Shown here piece after piece: positions 24,114 through 32,938 of a stretch of 42,791 bases of DNA. Both the position numbers and the translations under genes were made by a program. The stretch comes from an uncultured Clostridia bacterium (GTDB lineage Bacteria > Bacillota > Clostridia > Oscillospirales > Oscillospiraceae), in contig CAMCCS010000004.1 in the NCBI GenBank assembly GCA_945873295.1, positions 1-42,791 of the forward strand. Reading direction: 5' to 3'. Below the pieces are notes generated by a model that saw only the letters and a list, made by a program, of their open reading frames with translations, ran no database searches and was not told where the DNA came from. Positions within the stretch are counted from its first letter, which is position 1; the number at the start of each line of letters is the position of its first letter.

Positions 24114-24803
24114 TCAATCCGGGCTGCCGGAGCTTTGCGCGGGCAAGGCCGGAGCGGATAGGGGGCTCCCGGTCTGTTCTTCGCACCAGGCGTTCCAGGC
24201 CTCCCAGTCGATTTCCCGGTCCTTATAGAAATACAGCCGGTCCTTTTCTCCGATGGGGCGCATGACCCGGCAGGGATTTCCCACCGCGACAACGTTGGCG
24301 GGAATATCCTTTGTCACCACGCTGCCCGCGCCGATTACGGTATTGTCTCCGATGGTGACGCCAGGCATGACAATGACCCCAGCGCCCAGCCAGCAGTTTT
24401 CTCCGATATGGATGGGCTGGTTGTGCTGGATGCCATACTGCCGCAGAGAGGGGGCGATGGGATGCCCCGCGGTGGCCAGGGTCACATGGGGGGCAAACAT
24501 GGTGTGGCTGCCCACATAGATGTGGGTGTCGTCCACGCAGGTCAGGCCGAAGTTGGCGTAGACCCCATCCCCGAAGTGGACATGGTGACCGCCCCAGTTG
24601 GAATAGAAAGGCGGCTCAATATAGCAGTTTTCTCCGATCTCGGCGAACATCTGCCGGAGGAGCTCCGCCCGCTTTTCCTGCTCCAGGGGCCGGGTGGCGT
24701 TGTAGTCATAGAGCTTTTCCAGGCAGAGAAACTGTTCTTCCAGAATGGTGCTGTCGTTGGGCCAGTAGAGCTGCCCGCTGTGCTGCAATTCCCTCTGATT
24801 CAT
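24114..24803 (-). CDS. Galactoside/maltose O-acetyltransferase-like hexapeptide protein
   Basis: A 229-residue LbH acetyltransferase of the LacA/Maa type. It has an N-terminal helical part (LYDYNATRPLEQEKRAELLRQMF) followed by hexapeptide coils (YANFGLTCVDDTHIYVGSHTMFAPHV), the catalytic His in LATAGHPI, and VIVMPGVTIGDNTVIGAGSVVTKDIPANVVAVGNP. It transfers acetyl from acetyl-CoA to a sugar hydroxyl in the cytosol. The C-terminus is about 25 residues longer than usual, with a Pro/Ser-rich tail. ATG at 24803 follows AGAAAGGAATATACC. It probably shares a transcript with the flavoprotein gene. Confidence 0.87.
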   Translation of the reverse strand: MNQRELQHSGQLYWPNDSTILEEQFLCLEKLYDYNATRPLEQEKRAELLRQMFAEIGENCYIEPPFYSNWGGHHVHFGDGVYANFGLTCVDDTHIYVGSHTMFAPHVTLATAGHPIAPSLRQYGIQHNQPIHIGENCWLGAGVIVMPGVTIGDNTVIGAGSVVTKDIPANVVAVGNPCRVMRPIGEKDRLYFYKDREIDWEAWNAWCEEQTGSPLSAPALPAQSSGSPD

Positions 24804-24822
24804 GGTATATTCCTTTCTGATG

Positions 24823-24837
24823 CCCGGTATTACCGGG
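24823..24837. promoter_or_regulatory. Palindrome upstream of the acetyltransferase gene
   Basis: CCCGGTATTACCGGG is an inverted repeat with a one-base centre, 20 bases upstream of the acetyltransferase start and directly downstream of a possible minus-strand -10 (TATTAT, 24843-24838). It may be an operator or a 5' leader hairpin. No good -35 is seen, so this is tentative. Confidence 0.35.
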
Positions 24838-24901
24838 ATAATAGAATGGGCATATCGGCCTGATTCCGCAAATATACAAATTGGGTTTTGTCGACTGCCC
24901 G

Positions 24902-25073
24902 GTCATTGCGAGCCAGTGCGCACTACTTTCGTGGCAATCTCCCGGTTAGAAGCACCACCTTTCGTTGACAAATTGTGGAAAATAGTGCAAAAGAGCGGTA
25001 TGTATGACGATAGGCTGCCTGAAATTCGATGGAGATTCCCACGAAAGTAGTGCGCTGGTTCGGAATGACAGTG
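24902..25073. repeat. Family B repeat, copy 3 (long spacer)
   Basis: Left half GTCATTGCGAGCCAGT...GTGGCAATCTCCCGG at 24902-24947 and right half CGATGGAGATTCCCAC...GGTTCGGAATGACAG at 25029-25072. A spacer of about 80 bases separates them, AT-richer than its surroundings. The hairpin arms carry CACTACTTTCGTGG/CCACGAAAGTAGTG, so the two halves match each other better than other copies (compensating changes). The rest of this gap (25074-25246) shows no further feature. Confidence 0.8.
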
Positions 25074-25246
25074 TTGTTCGGGGCGCACTCCCCTTTTCAA
25101 ATTCCCATTTGTCGCTTCGCTGGATTAGCCTGCTAAGCCTGCAACGGGAAAAGAATCTGTCCTGCATCCCCGGGGAACCGGGACGCTTCCATAGAGATTT
25201 TATCATGACAGAGAGAAAAAGCAAGGGGGGAAACGGGAAAAAGTGG

Positions 25247-25275
25247 TAGACGGGGGAATTTTTGCGTGGTATACT
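25247..25275 (+). promoter_or_regulatory. Putative promoter of the CDF transporter gene
   Basis: TAGACG (25247-25252), a 17-base spacer and TATACT (25270-25275), 44 bases upstream of the start codon. The -10 is good and the -35 partial. Confidence 0.5.
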
Positions 25276-25318
25276 GTTGGGTGAAAAAAGCAAGAAACCG
25301 CGTTTGGAGGAAAGACCT

Positions 25319-26455
25319 ATGAAACTCCTGTATTCCCTTTTCCGGCAGGACCCGGATTCCCGGGAGGGTGTCATCCTGACCACCTCCGGACTGGGGATCA
25401 TCGTCAATATTCTGACTTCGGCCATGAAGATCGTCATCGGTCTGGCGGTACACTCCATTGCCGTGGTTTCCGAGGGCCTGAACAATGCTGCCGATGCCGC
25501 CTCCGGCATCCTCACCATTCTGGGTACCAAGCTGGCGGCAATGCACCCCACGGAAAAGCATCCTTTCGGCTACGGAAGGATTGAGTATCTGACCAGCCTT
25601 GTGATCGGCGGACTGATTCTGTACGCCGGTCTGGAAGCCTTTACCGGGGCGGTGGACGGCATTCTCCATCCCTATGAGGTGGAGCTGTCCTTCCTCATTA
25701 CCGGCTTAATCGGCTTTTCCGCGGTGATCAAGCTGTTTCTGGGAACCTTTCTCATCCGGGAGGGTAAGCGTATCGACTCCGGTTCTCTGGTGGCGGTGGG
25801 CAAGGAATGCCGGACCGACTGCATCGTTTCCGTGGTGACCATTCTGGCAACCCTGGTATATCTGCTCTTTGACCTGTCCCTGGATGCCTATGCCGCTGTC
25901 ATTACCTCCCTCGTTATCATCAAGGCAGGGGCCGAGGTGCTGAAGGACACGGTTTCTGAGCTGCTGGGCAGGCCGGGGGACAAGGAGCTTGCCCAGGAGC
26001 TGTACCGGGTGATCCGGGAGGAGCCCATGGTTTTGAACGCGGCGGATATGATGCTCCATAATTATGGCCCGGATGCCTATTCCGGTTCCGTGAATATCGA
26101 AATCGACTGCGGCAAGACCGTGGAGGAGGTTTACGCCAATATCCATGACCTCCAGCTTCGGATCATGCACGAGTACCATGTCACCATGGTTTTCGGCATT
26201 TACGCGGTAAACAACGACCGGGAGACGCTGAAAGAACTGCGGGGGTATATCGCCCGGTTCATCCGGGAGCATGAACATATCAAGAGCTACCACGCCCTGT
26301 ACATTGACCCTAAAAACAATGACATTTACTGCGACCTGGTGGTGGATTACAGTCTCAGGGACTGGGATGCTCTGGAAGCAGAATTCCGGGCCTATATGCA
26401 TGAGCGGTATCCCGAGAACCGGTTGGAAGTGGTCATTGAGACGGAATATGTTTAA
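25319..26455 (+). CDS. Cation diffusion facilitator (CDF) family transporter
   Basis: A 378-residue divalent-metal/proton antiporter. About six membrane segments lie in the first 215 residues. TM2 holds EGLNNAADAASGILTILG (Asn/Asp metal site), followed by HPFGYGRIEYL. TM5 holds TDCIVSVVTIL and LDAYAAVITSLVIIKAG. The cytosolic C-terminal domain (about 220-378) is longer than in FieF-type proteins and appears to contain two ferredoxin-like parts (LHNYGPDAYSGSVNIEIDC, then LYIDPKNNDIYCDLVVDYSL). ATG at 25319 follows TTGGAGGAAAG. It appears monocistronic. Metal specificity is not readable from sequence. Confidence 0.9.
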   Translation: MKLLYSLFRQDPDSREGVILTTSGLGIIVNILTSAMKIVIGLAVHSIAVVSEGLNNAADAASGILTILGTKLAAMHPTEKHPFGYGRIEYLTSLVIGGLILYAGLEAFTGAVDGILHPYEVELSFLITGLIGFSAVIKLFLGTFLIREGKRIDSGSLVAVGKECRTDCIVSVVTILATLVYLLFDLSLDAYAAVITSLVIIKAGAEVLKDTVSELLGRPGDKELAQELYRVIREEPMVLNAADMMLHNYGPDAYSGSVNIEIDCGKTVEEVYANIHDLQLRIMHEYHVTMVFGIYAVNNDRETLKELRGYIARFIREHEHIKSYHALYIDPKNNDIYCDLVVDYSLRDWDALEAEFRAYMHERYPENRLEVVIETEYV

Positions 26456-26481
26456 AGTTTTAAGGAATCTATTCAGTGCCC

Positions 26482-26526
26482 GTGTCATTGCGAACCAGTC
26501 CGCAGACTGGTGTGGCAATCTCCCGG
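26482..26526. repeat. Family B repeat, copy 4 (left half only)
   Basis: GTCATTGCGAACCAGT, hairpin CCAGTCCGCAGACTGG, then GTGTGGCAATCTCCCGG; identical to the left half of copy 1. No facing right half follows, so this is a solo half. It lies between the CDF gene and the 73-residue gene. Confidence 0.8.
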
Positions 26527-26611
26527 ATTTTCCTGCTATTTCCCGAACTATTCACGGGTGTAAATAGTAGCTTCTGAATAGTGGCGTTAATAAGAAAGCA
26601 GGTATGCGGGT

Positions 26612-26833
26612 ATGCTGTTTGGCAGACGAAAGAAGCCGCCTGTGTCGTATGACAAGACCGGGAAGATACCGGTCATCCGGTCCAGTATCTGTACCGGGGA
26701 ACAGGTGGCGGGCTTCAAGGAAACGGCCTCGGGAAAGTTTCAGGAGATCATGCTGATCCGAAACGGGGAAGACCTTCGGGAGTTCCTGAAAAAATACCAG
26801 GTGGAAGAATCGGAAATCCGGCGGGAATGGTAG
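26612..26833 (+). CDS. Small conserved protein (73 residues)
   Basis: A 73-residue soluble, charged protein, MLFGRRKKPPVSYDKTGK at the start and EFLKKYQVEESEIRREW at the end. The middle IPVIRSSICTGEQVAGFKE and KFQEIMLIRN looks like a well-conserved motif that I have seen in small unannotated clostridial proteins, but I cannot give a function. Start: ATG at 26612 with a weak ribosome site (AGCAGGTATGCGGG). The stop lies 8 bases before the likely start of the methyltransferase gene, whose ribosome site overlaps its end. The two are probably co-expressed. Confidence 0.75.
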   Translation: MLFGRRKKPPVSYDKTGKIPVIRSSICTGEQVAGFKETASGKFQEIMLIRNGEDLREFLKKYQVEESEIRREW

Positions 26834-26841
26834 GAAATACA

Positions 26842-28131
26842 ATGGAAAATCAGACGGTTGTAACATTAAAACAGGGCGAGGGAAGGTATTTTGCTTCCGG
26901 CGGCCTGTGGATCTATGACAATGAGATCGGCACCATTACGGGCCGGTTCAAAAACGGCAGCGTGGTAGCCGTGCAGGACGCGGTGGGACGGGCCCTGGGA
27001 AAGGGCTTTATCAACCAGAATTCTAAAATCCGTGTGAGGATGCTGACCCGGAACCCGGAGCAGGAGATTAACGAGGACTTTCTGCGGTTTCGTGTGCGCA
27101 GTGCCTGGGACTACCGAAAGTCCGTTCTGCGCAGTACCCACCCCTCCCCGGTGAGCCCGGAGGCAGAGCGGATCCTCCGCGTTGGGCTGGGGAATCTGGG
27201 AATAGAATACCGGGATGTAAGCGCCTGCCGGATTATTTTCGGGGAGGCGGATTTCCTCCCGGGGCTGGTGGTGGACAAGTATTCCGATGTTCTCGTAGTC
27301 CAGTGCCTTGCCCTGGGTATGGAGGCCTTCAAGGAAACGCTCGTGGAGCTGGTGAAGCAGACACTTCTGGAGGACGGTATCGTGATCCGGGGGGTCTTCG
27401 AGCGCAGTGACGCCGGCGAGCGGAAGAAGGAGGGGCTGCTTCCTGTGAAGCGGTTCCTGGGAGCGCCCTTTGACACAAAGGTGGAGATCGTGGAAAATGG
27501 GGTCATCTACCTGGTGGATGTGGAAAACGGGCAGAAAACCGGCTTTTTCCTGGACCAGAAATACAACCGCCTGGCCATGCAGCGCATCTGCACGGGAAAG
27601 ACGGTGCTGGACTGCTTTACCCACATGGGCACCTTCGCGCTGAATGCGGGGCTTGCGGGGGCACAGTCGGTGCTGGGGCTGGATATTTCGGAATTCGCCC
27701 TAGCCCAGGCGGAGGAAAACGCCCGCAGGAATTGTCTGCAGGACCGGGTGCGCTTCCGCTGCGCCAATGTCCTGGAGGAGCTTCCCCGGATGGCAGCGGC
27801 AGGGGAGCAGTACGATGTGGTCATTCTGGACCCGCCTGCCTTTACCAAATCCCGGGAGGCCACAAAGAATGCCATCCGGGGCTACCGGGAGGTCAACATT
27901 AACGGGCTGAAGCTGGTGAAAAACGGAGGGTATCTGGCAAGCTGCTCCTGCTCCCATTTCATGACCCAGGAGCTTCTGGCACAGACCCTCCGGGAGGCGG
28001 CGCGGATTGCCCACAAGCGGCTGCGCCAGGTGGAGTTCCGGACCCAGGCAATGGACCACCCCATTCTCTGGGCGGCGGAGGAAAGCTACTATCTGAAATT
28101 TTTCATCTTCCAGTGTGTGGAGGATGTGTAG
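26842..28131 (+). CDS. Class I SAM-dependent rRNA methyltransferase, RlmI type
   Basis: A 429-residue protein with an N-terminal PUA RNA-binding domain (about 1-85, GEGRYFASGGLWIYDNEI), a central RlmI-like domain (about 90-220), and a C-terminal Rossmann methyltransferase. GFFLDQKYNR, VLDCFTHMGTFALNA (SAM loop), VLGLDIS and VVILDPPAFTKS (DPPAF) are diagnostic; ASCSCSHFM holds the second catalytic-type Cys. RlmI makes m5C1962 in E. coli 23S rRNA, and the site here is inferred. Start: ATG at 26842 is 6 bases after AGGA. An in-frame ATG at 26827 lies inside the previous gene and upstream of that site. Confidence 0.88.
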   Translation: MENQTVVTLKQGEGRYFASGGLWIYDNEIGTITGRFKNGSVVAVQDAVGRALGKGFINQNSKIRVRMLTRNPEQEINEDFLRFRVRSAWDYRKSVLRSTHPSPVSPEAERILRVGLGNLGIEYRDVSACRIIFGEADFLPGLVVDKYSDVLVVQCLALGMEAFKETLVELVKQTLLEDGIVIRGVFERSDAGERKKEGLLPVKRFLGAPFDTKVEIVENGVIYLVDVENGQKTGFFLDQKYNRLAMQRICTGKTVLDCFTHMGTFALNAGLAGAQSVLGLDISEFALAQAEENARRNCLQDRVRFRCANVLEELPRMAAAGEQYDVVILDPPAFTKSREATKNAIRGYREVNINGLKLVKNGGYLASCSCSHFMTQELLAQTLREAARIAHKRLRQVEFRTQAMDHPILWAAEESYYLKFFIFQCVEDV

Positions 28132-28168
28132 GAAAGCACAAATGTGCTGATTAACCCGATAAAATTAA

Positions 28169-28440
28169 GGTTATCGGCTTTCGTAAGCACACTGAAAAAT
28201 TGGTATTTGGCGCACTGGCGCGGCAGCGCCATGGCTTCCCCCGGGGGGAAGCTGTCGAGCAAAGCGAGACTGATGAGGAACGGCGAAATGTTCCGATTAC
28301 GAATATAAATCGTAAAAAAGGTACAATTCGAAAGACTGTATGTTCTTGTTTGCCTGCGTCGCATACCAGAAAATGTCGCCGTTCCTCATCCGCCCCTGCG
28401 GGGCACCTTCCCCCCGGGGGAAGGTATTGGCACGTCAAAT
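28169..28440. repeat. Family A repeat, copy 2
   Basis: GGTTATCGGCTTT at 28169-28181 matches the left terminal repeat of copy 1, and the alignment continues through GTAAGCACACT and the core (28235-28424) with only scattered differences. The right terminal repeat is absent, and no flanking direct repeat was found. The core has the same C/G palindromes and TGATGAGGAACGGCGA/TCGCCGTTCCTCATC inner arms. It fills the gap between the rRNA methyltransferase gene and metY. Confidence 0.8.
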
Positions 28441-28498
28441 TCCAATTTTACGTTTTGCAGAGATAAGATAAACAAAAATATAGTATGAGGTGACCGCA

Positions 28499-29785
28499 AT
28501 GGACCAGAAGCTTCACATGGAAACTTTGTGTATTCAGGCCGGCTATACCCCGGGCAACGGGGAGCCCCGGCAGATTCCCATTATTCAGAGTACTACCTAT
28601 AAGTACGCGACTTCCGAGGATATGGGAAAGCTTTTTGATCTGGAGGCAGAGGGCTATTTTTATTCCAGACTGGCAAATCCCACCTGTGACGCGGTGGCAG
28701 CAAAAATCTGCGCCCTGGAGGGCGGTTCTGCCGCCATGCTGACCAGCTCCGGCCAGTCCGCCAATTTCCTGGCGATTTTCAATATTGCCGGCTGCGGTGA
28801 CCACGTTGTCGCCAGCTCCGCCATCTACGGCGGAAGCTATAACCTGCTGGCGGTCACCATGAAGCGGATGGGCGTTGAGACCACCTTCCTGGACCCCGAC
28901 TGTACGGAGGAGGAGCTGAACGCCGCGTTCCGGCCCAATACCAAGGCGGTTTTCGGGGAGACCATTGCCAATCCTGCTCTGACGGTGCTGGATATTGAGA
29001 AATTCTCCCGGGCCGCCCACGCCCATGGGGTCCCCCTGATCGTGGACAATACCTTTGCCACCCCCATTCACTGCCGGCCTTTCCAGTGGGGCGCGGATAT
29101 TGTCACCCACTCCACCACCAAGTACATGGACGGCCACGCCTCCGCCATCGGCGGCGCCATTGTGGACAGCGGCAAATTCGACTGGACTGCCTACCCGGAG
29201 AAATTCCCCGGTCTGTGCACCCCGGACGAAAGCTACCACGGGGTCACCTATACGGAGCGTTTCGGCATCGGCGGGGCGTTTATCAACAAGTGTACCGCTC
29301 AGCTCATGCGGGACTTTGGCTGCATTCAGTCCCCCCAGAGCGCTTTCCTCCTGAATCTGGGCCTGGAGAGCCTGCCCCTGCGGATGAAGCAGCACTGTGA
29401 CAATGCCATGGCAATTGCGTCCTACCTCAAGGGACATGAAAAGGTCAAGTGGGTCAAGTACTGCGGTCTGGAGGGGGACAAATACTACGCCCTTGCCAAA
29501 AAGTATATGCCCGACGGCTCCTGCGGCGTGATCTCCTTTGGCCTCTATGGCGGGAGAAAGGCAGCGGAAAGCTTTATGAAGCACCTGAAGCTGGGCTCCA
29601 TCGAGACCCATGTGGCGGACTCGAGGACCTGCTGCCTGCATCCGGCATCTTCCACCCACCGGCAGATGACCGACGTTGAGCTGGACGCCGCCGGTGTTGG
29701 GGCGGATCTGATCCGCCTGAGCTGCGGTCTGGAAAACGCGGAAGACCTGATCGCGGATATTGCCCAGGCGCTGGAGCGCGTATAA
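28499..29785 (+). CDS. metY: O-acetylhomoserine sulfhydrylase (aminocarboxypropyltransferase)
   Basis: A 428-residue PLP enzyme of the Cys/Met metabolism family. It makes homocysteine from O-acetylhomoserine and sulfide. It starts with LHMETLCIQAGYTPGNGEPRQ, shows QSTTYKYATS, the PLP-ring YGGSYNLL, VDNTFATP and the lysine region HSTTKYMDGHASAIGG, ending with the arginine motif LIRLSCGLE. Length and motifs fit MetY rather than MetB/MetC. Start: ATG at 28499, 7 bases after GAGGTGA; a GTG at 28490 is part of that site. It is followed 23 bases later by metA, which makes its substrate. No SAM or T-box leader was recognised. Confidence 0.92.
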   Translation: MDQKLHMETLCIQAGYTPGNGEPRQIPIIQSTTYKYATSEDMGKLFDLEAEGYFYSRLANPTCDAVAAKICALEGGSAAMLTSSGQSANFLAIFNIAGCGDHVVASSAIYGGSYNLLAVTMKRMGVETTFLDPDCTEEELNAAFRPNTKAVFGETIANPALTVLDIEKFSRAAHAHGVPLIVDNTFATPIHCRPFQWGADIVTHSTTKYMDGHASAIGGAIVDSGKFDWTAYPEKFPGLCTPDESYHGVTYTERFGIGGAFINKCTAQLMRDFGCIQSPQSAFLLNLGLESLPLRMKQHCDNAMAIASYLKGHEKVKWVKYCGLEGDKYYALAKKYMPDGSCGVISFGLYGGRKAAESFMKHLKLGSIETHVADSRTCCLHPASSTHRQMTDVELDAAGVGADLIRLSCGLENAEDLIADIAQALERV

Positions 29786-29808
29786 GTAGATAAAAAGGAG
29801 ACAGAAAC

Positions 29809-30744
29809 TTGCCGATTCAGATACCAAACGACCTGCCTGCCGGGGAAGTACTGCAGCAGGAAAACATCTTTGTTATGCGGCAGACCCGGGCGGAGACCCA
29901 GCATATCCGCCCTTTGGAAATCGTCCTGCTGAACCTGATGCCAACGAAGATCGTCACGGAGACCCAGCTCAGCCGGATGCTGGGCAATACCCCTTTGCAG
30001 GTGCATCTGGAGCTTATGATGGTTTCCTCCCACTCATCCCGGAACACGCCCCCGGAGCATCTGCTGTCGTTCTATAAAACCTTTGATGAGCTGAAGGAAC
30101 GGAAGTTTGACGGCATGGTCATCACCGGGGCTCCGGTGGAAAACCTCCCTTTTGAAGAGGTGGACTACTGGCAGGAGCTGGTGAAAATCATGGAGTGGAG
30201 CAAGGACCATGTCCACTCCACCCTGCATATCTGCTGGGCGGCCCAGGCAGGCCTATATTACCACTACGGCATTGCTAAGCGGCAGCTTCCCGAAAAGCTT
30301 TTCGGGGTCTATCCCCATCATGCCGATTACAAGCGGGCCATTCTGCTGCGGGGCTTTGATGATGAATTCTGGGTTCCCCATTCCCGGCACACCACGGTGG
30401 ATCGGAAGGATGTGGAGGCGGTGCCGGGGCTCAAGATTCTGGCTTCCTCACGGGAAGCGGGAGTCTACATCGTCATGAACAAGGAAGGACGGCAGATTTT
30501 CGTTACCGGACACTCGGAGTACGACCCGGACACCCTGGAGCGGGAATACCGCCGGGACAAGGCGGCGGGTCTGCCCATCCATGTCCCGGTGAATTACTAT
30601 CCCGGGGACGATGATACGAAAGAGCCCATTGTCCGCTGGCGGGGCCACGGGAATTTGCTGTTCAGCAACTGGCTGAACTACTTTGTCTACCAGACCACGC
30701 CCTACGATATTATGGCAGTTGGCAGGGAGTCAACCCCCAGATAG
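29809..30744 (+). CDS. metA: Homoserine O-acetyltransferase (MetA type)
   Basis: A 311-residue MetA-family acyltransferase. [20 protein letters not shown] and [21 protein letters not shown] are diagnostic. Catalytic residues are Cys142 in [10 protein letters not shown], and His/Glu in [10 protein letters not shown]. Residue 111 is Glu ([10 protein letters not shown]). In studied MetA proteins Glu111 goes with acetyl-CoA use and Gly111 with succinyl-CoA, so this should be an acetyltransferase, in line with metY next to it. Start: TTG at 29809, 8 bases after AAAAGGAG; no ATG competes. It is the second gene of a two-gene methionine operon. Confidence 0.92.
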   Translation: MPIQIPNDLPAGEVLQQENIFVMRQTRAETQHIRPLEIVLLNLMPTKIVTETQLSRMLGNTPLQVHLELMMVSSHSSRNTPPEHLLSFYKTFDELKERKFDGMVITGAPVENLPFEEVDYWQELVKIMEWSKDHVHSTLHICWAAQAGLYYHYGIAKRQLPEKLFGVYPHHADYKRAILLRGFDDEFWVPHSRHTTVDRKDVEAVPGLKILASSREAGVYIVMNKEGRQIFVTGHSEYDPDTLEREYRRDKAAGLPIHVPVNYYPGDDDTKEPIVRWRGHGNLLFSNWLNYFVYQTTPYDIMAVGRESTPR

Positions 30745-30783
30745 CGCCAAAGGAAGCAATTTAGCGGAGCAAATCGAATTCCA

Positions 30784-30876
30784 TGTCATTGCCAACCAGT
30801 CCGCTTTCCCGGTGTGGCAATCTCCATCTTTAGGAGTAAGCAGCCTCTTATACGATGGAGATTCCCATGCCCCGAA
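30784..30876. repeat. Family B repeat, copy 5
   Basis: GTCATTGCCAACCAGTCC...GGTGTGGCAATCTCC, a short spacer (TAAGCAGCCTCTTATA, also seen inside the 23245 element), then CGATGGAGATTCCCAT. The right half is cut short where copy 6 begins, so two units stand in tandem. Confidence 0.75.
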
Positions 30877-30881
30877 TTCCA

Positions 30882-30995
30882 GGTCATTGCGAACTAGTGC
30901 GCACACTGGTGTGGCAATCTCCCGGTTAGGAGAATGCATCTGCAAACACGATGGAGATTCCCACTGAAGCCGGCGCGCTGGTTCGGAATGACGCG
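30882..30995. repeat. Family B repeat, copy 6
   Basis: GTCATTGCGAACTAGTGCGCACACTGGTG, then GTGGCAATCTCCCGGTTAG, spacer, and the facing half CGATGGAGATTCCCACTGAAG...GCGCTGGTTCGGAATGACG. It is directly downstream of copy 5, between metA and melA. The remaining 85 bases to melA contain no feature I can support. Confidence 0.8.
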
Positions 30996-31079
30996 TGCTA
31001 ACGATGCGTTCGTAAGTGCCAATTAAGCCGAGGAAATCCAAAAACACGAAAAACAATCACGAAGAAAGGCGGTATCCCC

Positions 31080-32405
31080 GTGAAAATTACTTTTATGGGT
31101 GCCGGAAGCACCGTTTTTGCCCGGAATGTTCTGGGCGATGTCATGTGTACTCCCGCGCTGCGGGACTGTGAGATTGCGCTTTATGACATTGACCCGGTGC
31201 GGCTGCAGGAAAGCCAGCGGATTCTGGAGACCATTAACGCCAATGTGAACGAAAACCGTGCCCGGCTGCGGGGCTATCTGGGGCAGGAGCAGCGGAAAGA
31301 GGCCCTGCGGGGAGCTAATTTCGTGGTCAATGCCATCCAGGTGGGCGGCTACGATCCGTGTACCATGATTGACTTTGAGATTCCCAAGAAATACGGCCTG
31401 CGGCAGACCATTGCCGACACCCTGGGGATCGGCGGTATTATGCGGGGCCTGCGGACCATCCCGGTAATGGAGTCCTTTGCCCGGGATATGGAGGAGGTCT
31501 GCCCCGATGCCCTTTTCCTGAACTACACCAATCCCATGGCCATTCTTACAGGCTTCATGCTGCGCTATACCGGTGTTAAGACCGTGGGCCTGTGCCACAG
31601 CGTTCAGGTCTGCTCCGAGCATCTTCTCCGGAGCCTTGGCATGGAGGACAAGCTGGAGGGGCGGAAGGAGCTGATTGCCGGCATCAACCATATGGCCTGG
31701 CTTCTGAAAATTCAGGACCGGAACGGGACTGACCTCTATCCCGAGATCCGCCGGCGGGCCAGGGAGAAAAACGCCGGGGAGCGCCATTCCGACATGGTCC
31801 GCTTTGACTATATCGATAAGCTTGGCTACTACTGCACCGAATCCAGCGAGCACAATGCCGAGTACAACTGCTTCTATATCAAGTCCAAATACCCGGAGCT
31901 TATTGACCGTTTCCAGATCCCCTTGGACGAGTACCCCCGGCGGTGTGTTAATCAGATCGAGGATTGGAAGAAGACCGGCAGGCAGCTGCTGGGAGACGAA
32001 AAGCTGACCCACACCCGCACGAAAGAGTACGCATCCTATATTATGGAGGCGGTATACACCGGAAATCCCATCCGCATCGGCGGCAACGTGCTCAACACCG
32101 GGCACCTCATCGAGGATTTTCCCCAGCAGGCCTGTGTGGAAGTGCCCTGCCTGGTGGACGGCGTGGGGATCCACCCCACCTATGTGGGTTCCCTGCCTCC
32201 CGTTCTTGCGGCTATGAACATGACCAATATCAATACCCAGCTTCTTACTGTGGAGGCTGCCCGCACCCGGAAGCGGGAGGATATTCTCCGGGCCGTCATG
32301 CTGGAACCCCACACCGCCGCGGAGCTGTCCATTGACGACATGGCAAAGATGGTGGACGAACTGATTGAAGCCCACGGTCCCTATATGGCAATGTATCACG
32401 ATTAA
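31080..32405 (+). CDS. melA: Alpha-galactosidase, glycoside hydrolase family 4
   Basis: A 441-residue NAD+- and Mn2+-dependent GH4 enzyme that aligns closely by eye with E. coli MelA. ITFMGAGSTVFARNVLGD is the Rossmann loop; ALYDIDPVRLQES, GGYDPCTMIDFEIPKKYGL, QTIADTLGIGGIMRGLRTIP, LNYTNPMA, VGLCHSVQ (Cys/His metal site) and LGYYCTESSEHNAEY follow in order. It is cytosolic, and would cleave imported alpha-galactosides such as melibiose or raffinose-type oligosaccharides. The start is GTG at 31080 after AAAGGCGG. No sugar transporter is adjacent. The next gene starts 54 bases on. Confidence 0.92.
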   Translation: MKITFMGAGSTVFARNVLGDVMCTPALRDCEIALYDIDPVRLQESQRILETINANVNENRARLRGYLGQEQRKEALRGANFVVNAIQVGGYDPCTMIDFEIPKKYGLRQTIADTLGIGGIMRGLRTIPVMESFARDMEEVCPDALFLNYTNPMAILTGFMLRYTGVKTVGLCHSVQVCSEHLLRSLGMEDKLEGRKELIAGINHMAWLLKIQDRNGTDLYPEIRRRAREKNAGERHSDMVRFDYIDKLGYYCTESSEHNAEYNCFYIKSKYPELIDRFQIPLDEYPRRCVNQIEDWKKTGRQLLGDEKLTHTRTKEYASYIMEAVYTGNPIRIGGNVLNTGHLIEDFPQQACVEVPCLVDGVGIHPTYVGSLPPVLAAMNMTNINTQLLTVEAARTRKREDILRAVMLEPHTAAELSIDDMAKMVDELIEAHGPYMAMYHD

Positions 32406-32459
32406 CAGAGCGGCTTTCCGGGAAAGACCGGGCAATGAAAAGAAAAGGAGAAGACTTCC

Positions 32460-32894
32460 GTGACGGATCAGGAAATCGGGAACCTACTTTATGAAGAAGC
32501 ACTGCGCTTTGTAAACCGCCGATTCCCGCGGGGATGGGGCGGCTGCGCCGCTATGATGACGGAGCAGGGGAAGCTCCTGCTTTCCGTGGCTCTGGAATCC
32601 TTTAATGGTTCCGCAGGGCTCTGCATGGAAACCGGCGCCATGTGTCAGGCGCAGAAAGAGAATTTAAAAATCACCCATACACTGTGCATTTCCAGGGATG
32701 CGCCCGGGGACACCCCCGTGATTCTGACCCCCTGCGGCATCTGCCAGGAGCGTCTGATGTACTGGGGAAAAGGGGTAAAGGCTGCTGTAACGAATCCCGA
32801 AAACCGGATCCTTTTCCGCACCTTGGAGGCGCTTGCGCCCTGTCACTGGGCGGACGCATTCCCGGAGGAGGAGCAGGAGCATTCCTGCGGGTGA
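32460..32894 (+). CDS. Cytidine-deaminase-like zinc hydrolase
   Basis: A 144-residue CDA-fold protein. The zinc and proton-shuttle motif is LCMETGAMC (Cys-Met-Glu) and the second ligand pair is TPCGICQERLMYWG (PCxxC). Size matches homotetrameric cytidine deaminases and blasticidin-S-deaminase-like proteins; the sequence between the motifs is more like the latter, so substrate is uncertain (cytidine or a modified nucleoside). Start: GTG at 32460 after AAAAGGAG. It lies 54 bases after melA and 44 bases before the DUF3783 gene, on one possible transcript. Confidence 0.78.
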   Translation: MTDQEIGNLLYEEALRFVNRRFPRGWGGCAAMMTEQGKLLLSVALESFNGSAGLCMETGAMCQAQKENLKITHTLCISRDAPGDTPVILTPCGICQERLMYWGKGVKAAVTNPENRILFRTLEALAPCHWADAFPEEEQEHSCG

Positions 32895-32938
32895 GTACCT
32901 GCCATGGTTGAGATTTTCGGAAGAAAGGAAAGTGGAAG

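Noticed and set aside
28441-28498. A promoter TTGCAG-18-TATAGT directly before metY
   Set aside because: Its start of transcription would fall inside the ribosome site, so it is unlikely to be used for this gene.
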